Shown: positions 34,607 to 44,415, counted from the stretch's first letter. The stretch: DNA of 64,000 nucleotides from Blautia liquoris (GCF_015159595.1 NZ_CP063304.1:1116001-1180000); one strand, 5' to 3'. Numbers and translations are program-made. Notes: generated by a model not told the origin, from the sequence alone.

Positions 34607-36289
34607 GTGATCAGAACATTTTCAACAAATAACATTCGAAAAACTACCGAACTCAGTGACAGTCTGTGGCAGTTTTCACCCTGCAGCGGCGAAAGAAAAG
34701 GAGAAAATATTGAGATATCTGTTCCGTGCTGTTGGGAGACAATTCCAGGATTTGAGTCATACCGTGGAGAAGGAATCTTTACTAAGAAGTTTCATGCAGG
34801 CGGCAATGTCAGGATGATGTTTAAGGGCGTCAGTCACACTGCTATTGTATCTGTAGATGGCAGAATGATTGGTGAGCACTATAATGCATATACCCCGTTT
34901 TCCTGTGTTTTCAAAGGCATGGAAGAAGGAGAGCACGAACTCTCTGTCCGGGCAAGCAATTCTTTTAGTGAAGAAAGTGCTCTTCATGTGCCAAATGATT
35001 ACATGAGTTACGGTGGCATCACACGTGGAGTTGTCATGGAGATGGTCAGAGAGGAATACATAGACTGGATTCATGTGATACCTAAAAAGGAAAGTGGAGG
35101 ATGGAACGCAGAGGTTTATGCAAAAGTCGTTAACTTATCGGACATAAACAGAAAAATTAAATTGAATCTTGTAATTGATGGGGGCTTTCATGATTCTAAA
35201 GAAGTTGTATTTGATGAATTCGGGGAAGCCGTAGTGCATGTGGATTTTCATATTCGGGATAAAGATGTAAAGGTATGGGACATCATCAACCCGAATCTTT
35301 GTGGAATTCGGGCCGAACTATCTGATGAAGATGGAATATTTGATGACTTGAATGATCGTTTCGGATTCCGTGAAATTCAGATTTCCGGAAAAAATATTCT
35401 TTTAAATGGACGAAAGTTGAGAATAAAAGGAATTTGTCGCCATGAAGATCATCCGATGTTTGGATGTGCCCTTCCGTTTGCCGCAATGCAGCAGGATATT
35501 CAGATGCTTAAAGATCTGGGCGCAAACTCAATACGTACGTCACATTATCCAAATGACGAATTGTTTTTGGATCTATGCGATGAACAGGGGATTCTTGTGT
35601 GGGAAGAGAATCATGCAAGAGGCCTGTCAGTGGAACAGATGTTAAATCCTAGGTTTGAATCACAGGCAGAAGCCTGTATCAGAGAAATGATCACAGCACA
35701 TATGAATCATCCAAGTATCTATATCTGGGGTATTCTGAATGAATGTGCCAGCGATACAAAATATGGATATCAATGCTATAAGAAGCAATATGATCTGATC
35801 AAAGAATTAGATCCATCCAGACCACGCTCCTCTGCCAGCTGCAAGTTTAAGACGGATCTCTGTTTTGGATTACCAGAAGTAGTCTCGTATAATTTGTATC
35901 CGGAGTGGTATCATGATACGCCATCGAGAGAATATGTTGACGAAATTTATAACTGGGTACAGCAAGAAAGTGATGGATCTGGAAAGCCATTTCTTGTCAC
36001 AGAGATTGGAGCAGGAGCAATCTATGGATTCCGATCACAAACTCTGTGTAAGTGGTCTGAAGAATATCAAAGAATTGCTCTGGAACATCAGATGAAAGCA
36101 GTTTTGGATCAGGAGGGCTGCAGTGGAATATATATCTGGCAGTACTGCGATGTCAGAATCAGCGGTGAGTGGTTCAGCAGCCGCCCCAGGACAATGAACA
36201 ATAAAGGGGTCGTGGATGAATACAGAAGACCAAAACTGGCTTATGATAAAGTGAGGGAAATCCTGCATTCATATTCTGACTATCGGTAG
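34607..36289 (+). CDS. GH2 glycosidase, uronidase-like
   Basis: A 560-residue family 2 glycosidase. The acid/base is Glu379 (WGILNECAS) and the nucleophile Glu466 (LVTEIGAG). The C-terminal N531-x-K533 followed by Gly matches the carboxylate-reading pair of beta-glucuronidases, although the NRYxGWY motif is replaced by YNLYPEWY. It is therefore probably a glucuronidase or galacturonidase with a different aglycone preference from the uidA product at 18401. There is no signal peptide. GTG 34607 is chosen because AGGAAAGAGG is correctly spaced for it; the ATG at 34586 has no site. It closes the second importer operon. Confidence 0.85.
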   Translation: MIRTFSTNNIRKTTELSDSLWQFSPCSGERKGENIEISVPCCWETIPGFESYRGEGIFTKKFHAGGNVRMMFKGVSHTAIVSVDGRMIGEHYNAYTPFSCVFKGMEEGEHELSVRASNSFSEESALHVPNDYMSYGGITRGVVMEMVREEYIDWIHVIPKKESGGWNAEVYAKVVNLSDINRKIKLNLVIDGGFHDSKEVVFDEFGEAVVHVDFHIRDKDVKVWDIINPNLCGIRAELSDEDGIFDDLNDRFGFREIQISGKNILLNGRKLRIKGICRHEDHPMFGCALPFAAMQQDIQMLKDLGANSIRTSHYPNDELFLDLCDEQGILVWEENHARGLSVEQMLNPRFESQAEACIREMITAHMNHPSIYIWGILNECASDTKYGYQCYKKQYDLIKELDPSRPRSSASCKFKTDLCFGLPEVVSYNLYPEWYHDTPSREYVDEIYNWVQQESDGSGKPFLVTEIGAGAIYGFRSQTLCKWSEEYQRIALEHQMKAVLDQEGCSGIYIWQYCDVRISGEWFSSRPRTMNNKGVVDEYRRPKLAYDKVREILHSYSDYR

Positions 36290-36362
36290 TATGCTGCAGA
36301 GATGGAAATAACAGATATGATTTAAGATATGACAAACATAGATATCATGATGGAGTAGGGAG

Positions 36363-36398
36363 CCCCCATGTTTTTGATGAAAACGTGGGGGTCATTTC
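36363..36398 (+). terminator. Rho-independent terminator after the GH2 gene
   Basis: CCCCCATGTTTT pairs with AAAACGTGGGGG, with one wobble position, and TCATTT follows, about 70 bases after the stop. Confidence 0.75.
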
Positions 36399-36657
36399 GT
36401 CTGTACATTGACAAGTATGTATCATGCAAAATGATGTTGGGGTAAAAAGTAATTTGATCCCCATGATGCACGGATCACTGTGATAGAAACTTGATATAAT
36501 TTCACAAAATTGTGTTCATAAAACTAGTTAATCCTTACAACAAGATACAAGATAAAGAAACTGAGACTTCTATATTGTTTACAATTGAATTAATATATAG
36601 ATATCAGGAAATAAAAACATACAAAATAAGATGGATTTCAAGAAGGAGGATGAAAGA
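36399..36657 (+). other. Non-coding leader region before the heparinase-like gene
   Basis: No gene is seen. A TATAAT at 36495-36500 has no -35 match 17 bases upstream, so any promoter here would depend on an activator. AAGGAGG at the end serves the next start. A leader of about 150 bases is implied. Confidence 0.45.
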
Positions 36658-38475
36658 ATGTTTAAAGAGATAGCCAGTAAAGTTACGGTCGAAAGGCTCC
36701 GCGATATTACCCCTTATCATCGGGCGAAGGATCGCTTTGAATGGGAGGAGCTGCCAGAAGATCTGAGGAAACAGTTGATAAAGGATGGGGAGGACTATAT
36801 AGATTTTATATTTGTAGTTCTTCCGGCAGTTCGCTATATGGATTTCAGTCGAGATGGAAATCGATCAAGATTCGAGGCAGTGTATTTTGAGAGAAGGAGA
36901 GCGTTGAATGCTCTTGTATTGGCGGAATGTGTTGAGCATGAAGGGCGTTTTATGGAACAGATTATCAACGGTGTAATTGCAATCTGTGAGGAATCAGGAT
37001 GGCAGCTTCCCGCACATAACAACTATCCTCCACAGGATGATCTGCTTGGTCTTCCCAATACAAAGAGACCCCTCCTGGATCTTTTTGCATGTGAGACAGG
37101 TGAGCAGCTTGCAGCAGTCATATATTTACTTGATGATGAGTTGAATCAGGAATCCCCACTTATCAGAAAACGTGTATCAGAAGAGATAGAAACTCGAATT
37201 ATTCAGCCATACTTGAATGATTATTTTCGCTGGATGGGAGGAAAAGGGGTACCGGTGAATAACTGGACTCCATGGTGCACGCAGAATGTTCTTTTGGCAT
37301 CTATGCTTCCAGGTATGTCGACTTCACTGCAAAAAGAAATGATTCTCAAAAAGGCAGCTTCAAGTCTAGATGATTTTTTGGACAGTTACGGAGAGGATGG
37401 ATGCTGCAACGAAGGCGTTGGATACTTCAGAGCATCTGGTTTGTGTCTGTTTCAGGCGATTGAGATTTTGAATATGGCCACTGATGACTCTTTTGAATCT
37501 ATTTATCAGGTTTCAAAGATTAAAAATATTGCTGAGTATAGTATGAATATGCATATTGCAGATAGTTTTTATGCAAACTTTTCGGATTGTTCTCCAACCC
37601 CCGGGCGTTCCGGAGTAAGGGAATTCCTTTATGGGAAGAGAACTGGAAATCAGGAACTGATGCAGTTTGCAGCCGATGACCACAGAAAAGAAACCGAAAT
37701 CACAATGAAGGCATCTGAGAATTTATATTATCGGCTTCAGGCAGCTTTTACTGAACAGGAAATCAGGGATTTTGATCTCAAGAGGCCTGCAAGAACTAAA
37801 GATATTTATTATGATAGCGTTGGAATCTTAATAGCCAGAGATGAGAAGCTGTTTCTTGCCGTAAAGGCAGGATGTAACGATGACAGTCATAATCATAACG
37901 ATACTGGAAGCATTACTGTGTATAAGAATGGAAAACCAGTTTTGATAGATGTCGGAGTGGAGACCTATTCGAGAAAAACATTTTCTGAAAAACGTTATGA
38001 GATCTGGACCATGCAGTCGATCTATCATAATGTTGTAAATTTCGGTGGAACAGGACAGCTTCCGGGAAGAGATCGAAAAGCTGTAGTAGATCATGTGATG
38101 TTAAACGACAAGACAGCTGAGATTTCTATGGAACTTTCATCTTGCTATCTGAAAGGAGATATAGACAGATATACAAGGACAGTTACTTTTGATAAAGGAA
38201 ATCAGATTAAAGTTGTGGATCAGTGTAGTCCAAAGGAATCAGAGGCAGTACTTACGCTTATGACACTGAAAAAACCAGAGGTTTTGTCAAATGGAGATTC
38301 AGGGAAGAAACAGCTGGCGGTCAATGATTCTGTTATTTCTATCAAGGATGTCAAGTCCCTGGATACGGAAACGATTGATTTAGTCGATCCAAAACTACAG
38401 GCAGAGTGGGGAGATAGGATTTATAGAACAGTGATTCGGTTGAAAGACGGACGCTGTACTTTTTATGTTGAATAA
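36658..38475 (+). CDS. Heparinase II/III-like polysaccharide lyase
   Basis: A 605-residue protein with an alpha/alpha-toroid N-terminal half (MGGKGVPVNNWTPWC, NEGVGYFRASGLCLF) and the heparinase II/III C-terminal beta-sandwich, marked by CNDDSHNHNDTGSITVYKNG and DVGVETYSRKTFSE. Such enzymes cut uronic-acid-containing glycans by beta-elimination. There is no export signal, so it works on imported oligosaccharides. ATG 36658 follows AAGAAGGAGG; the in-frame ATG at 36631 is less likely. It precedes a LipO-type importer and follows a uronidase-like GH2, fitting uronate-glycan use. Confidence 0.85.
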   Translation: MFKEIASKVTVERLRDITPYHRAKDRFEWEELPEDLRKQLIKDGEDYIDFIFVVLPAVRYMDFSRDGNRSRFEAVYFERRRALNALVLAECVEHEGRFMEQIINGVIAICEESGWQLPAHNNYPPQDDLLGLPNTKRPLLDLFACETGEQLAAVIYLLDDELNQESPLIRKRVSEEIETRIIQPYLNDYFRWMGGKGVPVNNWTPWCTQNVLLASMLPGMSTSLQKEMILKKAASSLDDFLDSYGEDGCCNEGVGYFRASGLCLFQAIEILNMATDDSFESIYQVSKIKNIAEYSMNMHIADSFYANFSDCSPTPGRSGVREFLYGKRTGNQELMQFAADDHRKETEITMKASENLYYRLQAAFTEQEIRDFDLKRPARTKDIYYDSVGILIARDEKLFLAVKAGCNDDSHNHNDTGSITVYKNGKPVLIDVGVETYSRKTFSEKRYEIWTMQSIYHNVVNFGGTGQLPGRDRKAVVDHVMLNDKTAEISMELSSCYLKGDIDRYTRTVTFDKGNQIKVVDQCSPKESEAVLTLMTLKKPEVLSNGDSGKKQLAVNDSVISIKDVKSLDTETIDLVDPKLQAEWGDRIYRTVIRLKDGRCTFYVE

Positions 38476-38522
38476 GAACATGTGTAAAGGAGCTGTTTTA
38501 ATATAAAGAGAGGGATTACATT

Positions 38523-40205
38523 ATGGGGAAAAGAAAATGGAACATCATACTTGGAACAATGATATTGGGGTTTGGTCTTATCTTAACGGGATGTGGAGAA
38601 AAGCAAAAAAAGTCAACTGACACAGGAGATCAGAATTCGGAGAAAAAGTTGACGGTTGCAATACAAACCAGTAGTTTTGTTACTGATTATGAGGATAATT
38701 TTTTTACAAAATATCTGGAGAAGAAAACAGGAATTGATTTGACCTTTTATCAGATGCCTGCCGATGCATCTGAATTTCGCACAAAAGTTTCTCTGATGGT
38801 GACAAATGGAGAGGAAATGCCAGATGTAATTATCTGTGATAACTGTCTTACGCCAGAGACAATACTCGATTATGGGTCGAAAGGGGCATTCATCCCCTTA
38901 AATGATTACATATATGATGAAAAGAAATCCCCAAATTTCAATAAGATTCCAAAGGAAGATCAAGATGTTATTCTTCAGGCAATTACAAACGCAGATGGGA
39001 AGATTTACAGTCTTCCCAAATATGAACCTGAGACATGGAACCTCACTCCCTATCGTATGTATATCAATGGAAGCTGGCTAAAGAAACTGAATCTTCAGCC
39101 ACCTGAAACAACAGAAGAATTATACCAGGTTTTAAAAGCATTCCGCGAACAGGATCCAAATGGAAATGGACAGAATGATGAAATTGGGGCATATGGTTTC
39201 TTGAATGGCGGGTATGGGGAAGCGTCACCTTGGGCGTTAATGAATTCATTCGTGTTTTATAATGGCGGCGGTCAAAACGGAGGTCTTTCACTTGATGAAA
39301 ATGGAAAGGTCATAGCACCATTTACAACGGAGGAATGGAAAGACGGACTCCGTTACATGAATCAGTTATATGAAGAAGGCCTGATGCCGGCATCAGTATT
39401 TACAGATGATGACACGCAGTTTAAAGCTACGCTCAATGCTGAAACGAATGTCGTAGGATTTGTCAGTTCAGGGAGTACTAGTGTATGGGGTGATGCAACG
39501 AAAAGTATAAATTTCCAGGAGATGGATATTATTAAACCTTTGAAAGGACCCAAAGGAGTAGCGTATACACCATATAGCTCTTATTCTCCGTCGAATGCAT
39601 TCTTCATAACCTCTGCCTGTAAAGATCCTGATTTAGCCTTTTTATTAGGAGACACATTGCTTGACAATGAGACTGGACTGGTAGCCAGATATGGAGAAGA
39701 AGGTGTTGATTGGTCCAGAGAAGAATCCGATATGGAAGGAAATTCATCTGTGGCGGTGTATTCTGGAATGTATGATAAACTTTCCCTTGTTACGACAAGT
39801 AATCTGTGGGTTGAACAGCAGAATCAGACATGGAGAAATGTGAATCCGAGATATGCTTCACTAAAGCAAGGAACAACGGTTGGCAATAAACTGATTCCAT
39901 TCGATCCGGACTCCAAGAACGATCAGTTGGGACTTGTAAACCTTGAGAACTATTATCCTGCACATCCTGAGGAGATTTTGCCATTACTTCATTATAGTGA
40001 AGAAGAGGCGGCTGCGGTAACTCAGGCCCTTACAAGTATTCCAGACTATATCAAGCAGTCCACTTCGGAATTTGTAATTGGGCAGAGAAATATTGACAGT
40101 GATTGGGAAAATTATAAAAAAGAGCTAGACAGTATGGGCTTAAGTGAATGGATTAAAAACGCACAGTCTGCATATGAGAGAATGAAGAAACAAGAAGCGA
40201 AATAA
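38523..40205 (+). CDS. Solute-binding lipoprotein, LipO/LplA type
   Basis: A 560-residue large binding protein with a lipoprotein signal (LTGC, Cys24), LTVAIQTSSFVTDYEDN at the mature N-terminus, and segments typical of the LplA/YtcQ group that works with LplB- and YtcP-type permeases: SLPKYEPETWNLTPYRMYIN, and DPNGNGQNDEIGAYGF, a Ca2+-loop-like motif. It presumably binds oligosaccharides released from acidic glycans. GAGAGGG precedes the ATG. Confidence 0.9.
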   Translation: MGKRKWNIILGTMILGFGLILTGCGEKQKKSTDTGDQNSEKKLTVAIQTSSFVTDYEDNFFTKYLEKKTGIDLTFYQMPADASEFRTKVSLMVTNGEEMPDVIICDNCLTPETILDYGSKGAFIPLNDYIYDEKKSPNFNKIPKEDQDVILQAITNADGKIYSLPKYEPETWNLTPYRMYINGSWLKKLNLQPPETTEELYQVLKAFREQDPNGNGQNDEIGAYGFLNGGYGEASPWALMNSFVFYNGGGQNGGLSLDENGKVIAPFTTEEWKDGLRYMNQLYEEGLMPASVFTDDDTQFKATLNAETNVVGFVSSGSTSVWGDATKSINFQEMDIIKPLKGPKGVAYTPYSSYSPSNAFFITSACKDPDLAFLLGDTLLDNETGLVARYGEEGVDWSREESDMEGNSSVAVYSGMYDKLSLVTTSNLWVEQQNQTWRNVNPRYASLKQGTTVGNKLIPFDPDSKNDQLGLVNLENYYPAHPEEILPLLHYSEEEAAAVTQALTSIPDYIKQSTSEFVIGQRNIDSDWENYKKELDSMGLSEWIKNAQSAYERMKKQEAK

Positions 40206-40222
40206 ATGGTATCTTGATTCAG

Positions 40223-40254
40223 GGACAGACTATTGTTTAAACAATAGTCTGTCC
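40223..40254 (+). other. Perfect 32-base palindromic hairpin after the LipO-type gene
   Basis: Positions 40223-40254 are a perfect palindrome whose arms begin GGACAGACTATTG, giving a 13-base stem with a TTTAAA loop in RNA. It lies between binding protein and permease and is followed by GGTTAAATT, not a T-tract. It is the third hairpin at such a junction in this window. Confidence 0.75.
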
Positions 40255-40287
40255 GGTTAAATTCCACAAGAAGGAGGCGTATCAGAA

Positions 40288-41202
40288 ATGAATAACACTT
40301 TAAAGAAGATCAAAAGCAGATGGCAGATTTATCTGATGTTGTTAGTCCCACTTGTCTGGCTGATCATATTTGCATATGTTCCCATGGGTGGATTGATACT
40401 CGCGTTTAAAAAATATAATTTTCAGCTGGGAATATTTAAAAGCGAATGGGTAGGGCTAGATAATTTTGTGAAGTTTTTTCAGTCTTTCAAATTTCCAATT
40501 ATACTGAGAAATACACTTACCTTATCTATCTATAGTTTGCTTGCTACATTTCCCATTCCTATTATTTTTGCACTTTTTCTTAATTCCATGCTTGGAAAGA
40601 GATATAAGAAAATAATACAAACAGTCACTTATATTCCTTATTTCATCTCAATCGTGGTTATGGTGGGACTGTTATTTCAACTGCTAAACAATCGAATTGG
40701 AGTATATGGAAATCTGTATCGTCTTTTTACTGGACACTCTGCGCCCGATATTCTGGCTGAGGGAAAGAATTTTAAACATATATACGTTTGGTCGGGAGTG
40801 TGGCAGAATACGGGGTACAGTGCAATTATATATATTGCCGCACTTTCCGGTGTTGATAGTTCTCTTCACGAAGCTGCAATGATAGATGGAGCATCAAGGT
40901 TTCAGCGAATGATCCATATTGATATTCCAGCTATTTTACCTACTGCAAGCATTATGCTTGTTTTAGCGGTAGGCAATATAATGAATATAGGATTTGAAAA
41001 AGTGTTGTTGATGCAGAATAATCTAAATTTGAATTACAGTGAAATAATATCTACTTATGTTTATAAGGTTGGATTGGCAAGTGGAATCAATGACTTCTCA
41101 CTTTCGACAGCAATTGGACTTTTTAACTCTGTTATCAATTTCGTTCTCCTGGTTATTGCCAATACAACAAGTAAGAAATTAAGTGGAAATGGAATTTTCT
41201 AA
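40288..41202 (+). CDS. ABC transporter permease, LplB type
   Basis: A 304-residue permease with six predicted helices: WQIYLMLLVPLVWLIIFAYV at the start, PMGGLILAFKKYNF, and EAA loop EAAMIDGASRFQRMIHIDIP. It pairs with the LipO-type binding protein and the following YtcP-type permease. AAGGAGG precedes the ATG. Confidence 0.92.
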   Translation: MNNTLKKIKSRWQIYLMLLVPLVWLIIFAYVPMGGLILAFKKYNFQLGIFKSEWVGLDNFVKFFQSFKFPIILRNTLTLSIYSLLATFPIPIIFALFLNSMLGKRYKKIIQTVTYIPYFISIVVMVGLLFQLLNNRIGVYGNLYRLFTGHSAPDILAEGKNFKHIYVWSGVWQNTGYSAIIYIAALSGVDSSLHEAAMIDGASRFQRMIHIDIPAILPTASIMLVLAVGNIMNIGFEKVLLMQNNLNLNYSEIISTYVYKVGLASGINDFSLSTAIGLFNSVINFVLLVIANTTSKKLSGNGIF

Positions 41203-41218
41203 TAATGGGAGGAAAGAT

Positions 41219-42112
41219 ATGAAAAATTTCAGGAATTACAGTCGTTCTGACAAGATGTATTATATTCTGACAACAGCATTTTTAACTCTTTTCTTTATTA
41301 TCGTTCTATATCCATGTATATTTGTAATTGCAGCATCGTTTTCATCCGGAGATGCCGTTCAGGCCGGAAAAGTATTTTTTTGGCCCGTTGATTTTTCACT
41401 GGAAGGATATAAATCTGTGTTTGGCACAAAGACAGTATGGATTGGATTCCGTAATTCTCTCTTTTATATGGTTGTCGGCACTATTATAAATGTCTGCATG
41501 ACAATGGTAAGTGCCTATTGTCTTTCAAGGCCAGACGTTCCCGGAACGAATGGTATCATGTTACTATTTACTTTTACAATGTTTTTCAGCGGCGGAATGA
41601 TACCGAGCTATCTGTTGGTTCAAAAACTTCATCTGCTTAATACCATGTGGGCACTGATTATTCCCGGGTCTATCAGTGTATATAACTTAATTGTTGCCAG
41701 AACATTTATTAAAAGCAGCATTCCTATAGAATTAATGGAAGCTGCAAGAATGGATGGATGTAGTGATTTCAGATATTTTATAAAGATAGTTCTGCCATTA
41801 TCGAAAGCAATTATAGCTGTGTTAGTGCTTTTTTATGGTGTGGCACATTGGAATTCCTTCTTTAATGCAATGATCTATTTGAACAAACGAGAGTTGTTTC
41901 CCCTGACCTTATTCCTGCGTGAGATATTGATGGCAGATCAGATTGATCCTTCTGCCATTCAAGATCCGGAATTGCAGGCACAATTTGCAAAGGCCGCAGG
42001 GGTAATAAAGTATGCCCTGATTGTAGTAAGTTTGATACCGGTAATGGTTATATATCCTTTTGTACAGAAATATTTTGTAAAAGGTGTAATGATCGGTTCT
42101 GTTAAAGGATAG
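41219..42112 (+). CDS. ABC transporter permease, YtcP/LplC type
   Basis: A 297-residue six-helix permease with the EAA loop MEAARMDGCSDFRYFIKIVLP and a C-terminal KYFVKGVMIGSVKG typical of the group. ATG 41219 follows GGGAGGAAAG; the longer in-frame reading from 41183 overlaps the upstream gene. No ATPase is found near. Confidence 0.92.
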   Translation: MKNFRNYSRSDKMYYILTTAFLTLFFIIVLYPCIFVIAASFSSGDAVQAGKVFFWPVDFSLEGYKSVFGTKTVWIGFRNSLFYMVVGTIINVCMTMVSAYCLSRPDVPGTNGIMLLFTFTMFFSGGMIPSYLLVQKLHLLNTMWALIIPGSISVYNLIVARTFIKSSIPIELMEAARMDGCSDFRYFIKIVLPLSKAIIAVLVLFYGVAHWNSFFNAMIYLNKRELFPLTLFLREILMADQIDPSAIQDPELQAQFAKAAGVIKYALIVVSLIPVMVIYPFVQKYFVKGVMIGSVKG

Positions 42113-42141
42113 AAAAAAGAGAAACCTGCGGGGGGATGCAA

Positions 42142-44415
42142 ATGGAAAAGTTAAAAAGAACGCTGCGGTCGAAATCGTTACTTAAGTATTTTCTAATCTA
42201 TCTGTCTTGTTTTATGATGATCCTTGTTATTTTTCTTGGTATGATTCGTGAATCGTATCGTATCCTTAAGAAAAATGTGATGAAGTCTAGCAACAATTAT
42301 CTTGAGGAAAAGATAACGAGATTAGAGAATGACATCTCAAAACTTAGTAAATCCTCAGATGCATTATACAGAAGTCAGTCTTTTGCTCTATTGCAGCATA
42401 CAGACGGCTCAATGGATAAAGCAAATATTCTGGCTGTCAAGAATGTGCATGATCAGTTTCGGAGTCTTAAGGAAGCAATCTCCTCCGCGTCACAAGAGCA
42501 AATGGTTCCTTATGGGCTCCTTTTGTTTCGATCAAATGATATTATCGCCGATACTGAACGATGTTCAGATCACTATAAACTGTATTATAATACATTTTTG
42601 ACGGTTGAATACAACAGTAGACAACTCAACGCAGAAGAATTTAAAGATCTTCTTTTTGAACCCACAGATGATTTTAGAAGGTATATAAAACTAGATTCTA
42701 TTACATTCCCCAATAAAGCAGGTAAAATATTGACCATAAAAGAAGGAATTTTGATACCTATTGGAAACTTGTCAGACAGAAATACGGCAATGTATATTCT
42801 AATGTCTTCTGATGCACTATACCATTCATTCATGGAGCAATATATAACTGGCGGTTATATTCGGGTTTTATATAAGGGGAATACACTTGTAAATAAAGGA
42901 ACAGGAAACGAAGCAGATAAGAATTCAAAAGAAAAAAATGACTACATTTTTAAGAAGAAATCAACGGTTTTAGGCTGGGATATTGAGATGGGCCTTGATG
43001 AAAAGATCATTGATAATCAGATGATTCATATAAAATATATTCTTGGCAGTTATATTGTTCTGGGTATCGCCGGAATGTTTCTTTTAGCGTTTTTAATGAG
43101 TTATCGCCAATACTTAAGTATTCAAAAGTTATTCGATTCCTTCGATGGAATTCCTGATAATTCTGGAGGGGGAAATGATTATATTCGACTCGGAAACATG
43201 ATTGAGAATATTTTGACGCAGAATGACAATTATCAGCAATTGGTAGAAGAGTCAATTCAGGAAAATGAAATTATCCTGATGCAGGACTTGATACTACGAG
43301 GGGTCAGTTCTCCAAACATTGTGAAGTTGATAAATAAACATTTTAATAATAGTCTGGAATTCTTTTGTGTTGTGGTTATTCAAATGCCCCGGAATATGGA
43401 TCGAGTTCAAGTTCTTCATATGTACCTTGATGAGAAGATCAAACAATTTTCAGACAGGGAATATGATATTGTACAAACTTCAGAGGGAGAGTTAACTCTT
43501 ATATTATCTATGAGCGCTGGTGAAGAGCCAACCACTTATCTTGTAGAGAAGCTGCTTACCGATATTATGAAAGATCTGACTGACATAGGAACAGATGAAA
43601 CGTATCAATTTGCAGTCAGTTCCATAGGGACATGTATCAAAAACATTCATACATGTTACAATCAGGCAAAACAGATGCTGATTTACAATATCAACAAGAA
43701 CCAAAGTTTTGTGGTGGCCTACAAAGTTGATGATAATTCTATGCGGGATAACAATGTTAATATAGAGAATCTGAATAGCTTTTATAGAACACTTATCAAT
43801 GGAGAAAAAGACCAGGCACAACATATACTGGATAAATTGATTTCCAATTATAAAAAAATGCCATTTCGATTCGAAAATAGTAAGCAGACAGCTTTTTATT
43901 CCGTTTATAATACGATTCAATCTGCAAGCCAGAATTATCCGGAAAAGTATTTTGCAGACCTTGAAGTTTGTCACCCTTGCGACGATTTTGATATTAATGA
44001 GTTTGAAAACATGTTAACCAATTTTGTAGAAAAGTATTTTCGCGCGATAGCAAAATATAAACTGGATTCAGATAATAACTTGGAGAAACGACTGGTTTCA
44101 TACATCGATAATAATTATCAGCGCGCAGATCTTACGATTTCCATAGCATGCCGCGATAATTCAATAACCCCAACATTGATGAATGAGACTTTAAAAAAAT
44201 ATTGTGGGATGACTTTTGCGGCCTGCCTTGAAAATAAAAGAGTGCAGGAAGCAAAATCCTATCTTAAATACAGTGATTTTTGCAATGAAAAAATAGCCGA
44301 TAAAGTTGGCTTTGGGGCAGTAAACACCTTTTATCGGGTATTTCAGAAATGTACATATATGACGCCGGGACAATATCGAGAGCCACATACAGCAGAGAAT
44401 CAGCACAGTAAATAG
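42142..44415 (+). CDS. Membrane-anchored AraC-type regulator (YesS-like)
   Basis: A 757-residue protein. A first membrane helix at about residues 15-37 (YFLIYLSCFMMILVIFLG) is followed by an extracellular domain, a second helix near 300-320 (YILGSYIVLGIAGMFLLAF), a cytoplasmic linker and a C-terminal AraC-type helix-turn-helix. The first recognition half is unusual (LTISIACRDNSITPTLMNET) and the second typical (IADKVGFGAVNTFYRVFQK). Such one-protein sensors activate the neighbouring importer in response to extracellular sugar. ATG 42142 is favoured over 42136 by its spacing from the G-run. Confidence 0.85.
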   Translation: MEKLKRTLRSKSLLKYFLIYLSCFMMILVIFLGMIRESYRILKKNVMKSSNNYLEEKITRLENDISKLSKSSDALYRSQSFALLQHTDGSMDKANILAVKNVHDQFRSLKEAISSASQEQMVPYGLLLFRSNDIIADTERCSDHYKLYYNTFLTVEYNSRQLNAEEFKDLLFEPTDDFRRYIKLDSITFPNKAGKILTIKEGILIPIGNLSDRNTAMYILMSSDALYHSFMEQYITGGYIRVLYKGNTLVNKGTGNEADKNSKEKNDYIFKKKSTVLGWDIEMGLDEKIIDNQMIHIKYILGSYIVLGIAGMFLLAFLMSYRQYLSIQKLFDSFDGIPDNSGGGNDYIRLGNMIENILTQNDNYQQLVEESIQENEIILMQDLILRGVSSPNIVKLINKHFNNSLEFFCVVVIQMPRNMDRVQVLHMYLDEKIKQFSDREYDIVQTSEGELTLILSMSAGEEPTTYLVEKLLTDIMKDLTDIGTDETYQFAVSSIGTCIKNIHTCYNQAKQMLIYNINKNQSFVVAYKVDDNSMRDNNVNIENLNSFYRTLINGEKDQAQHILDKLISNYKKMPFRFENSKQTAFYSVYNTIQSASQNYPEKYFADLEVCHPCDDFDINEFENMLTNFVEKYFRAIAKYKLDSDNNLEKRLVSYIDNNYQRADLTISIACRDNSITPTLMNETLKKYCGMTFAACLENKRVQEAKSYLKYSDFCNEKIADKVGFGAVNTFYRVFQKCTYMTPGQYREPHTAENQHSK

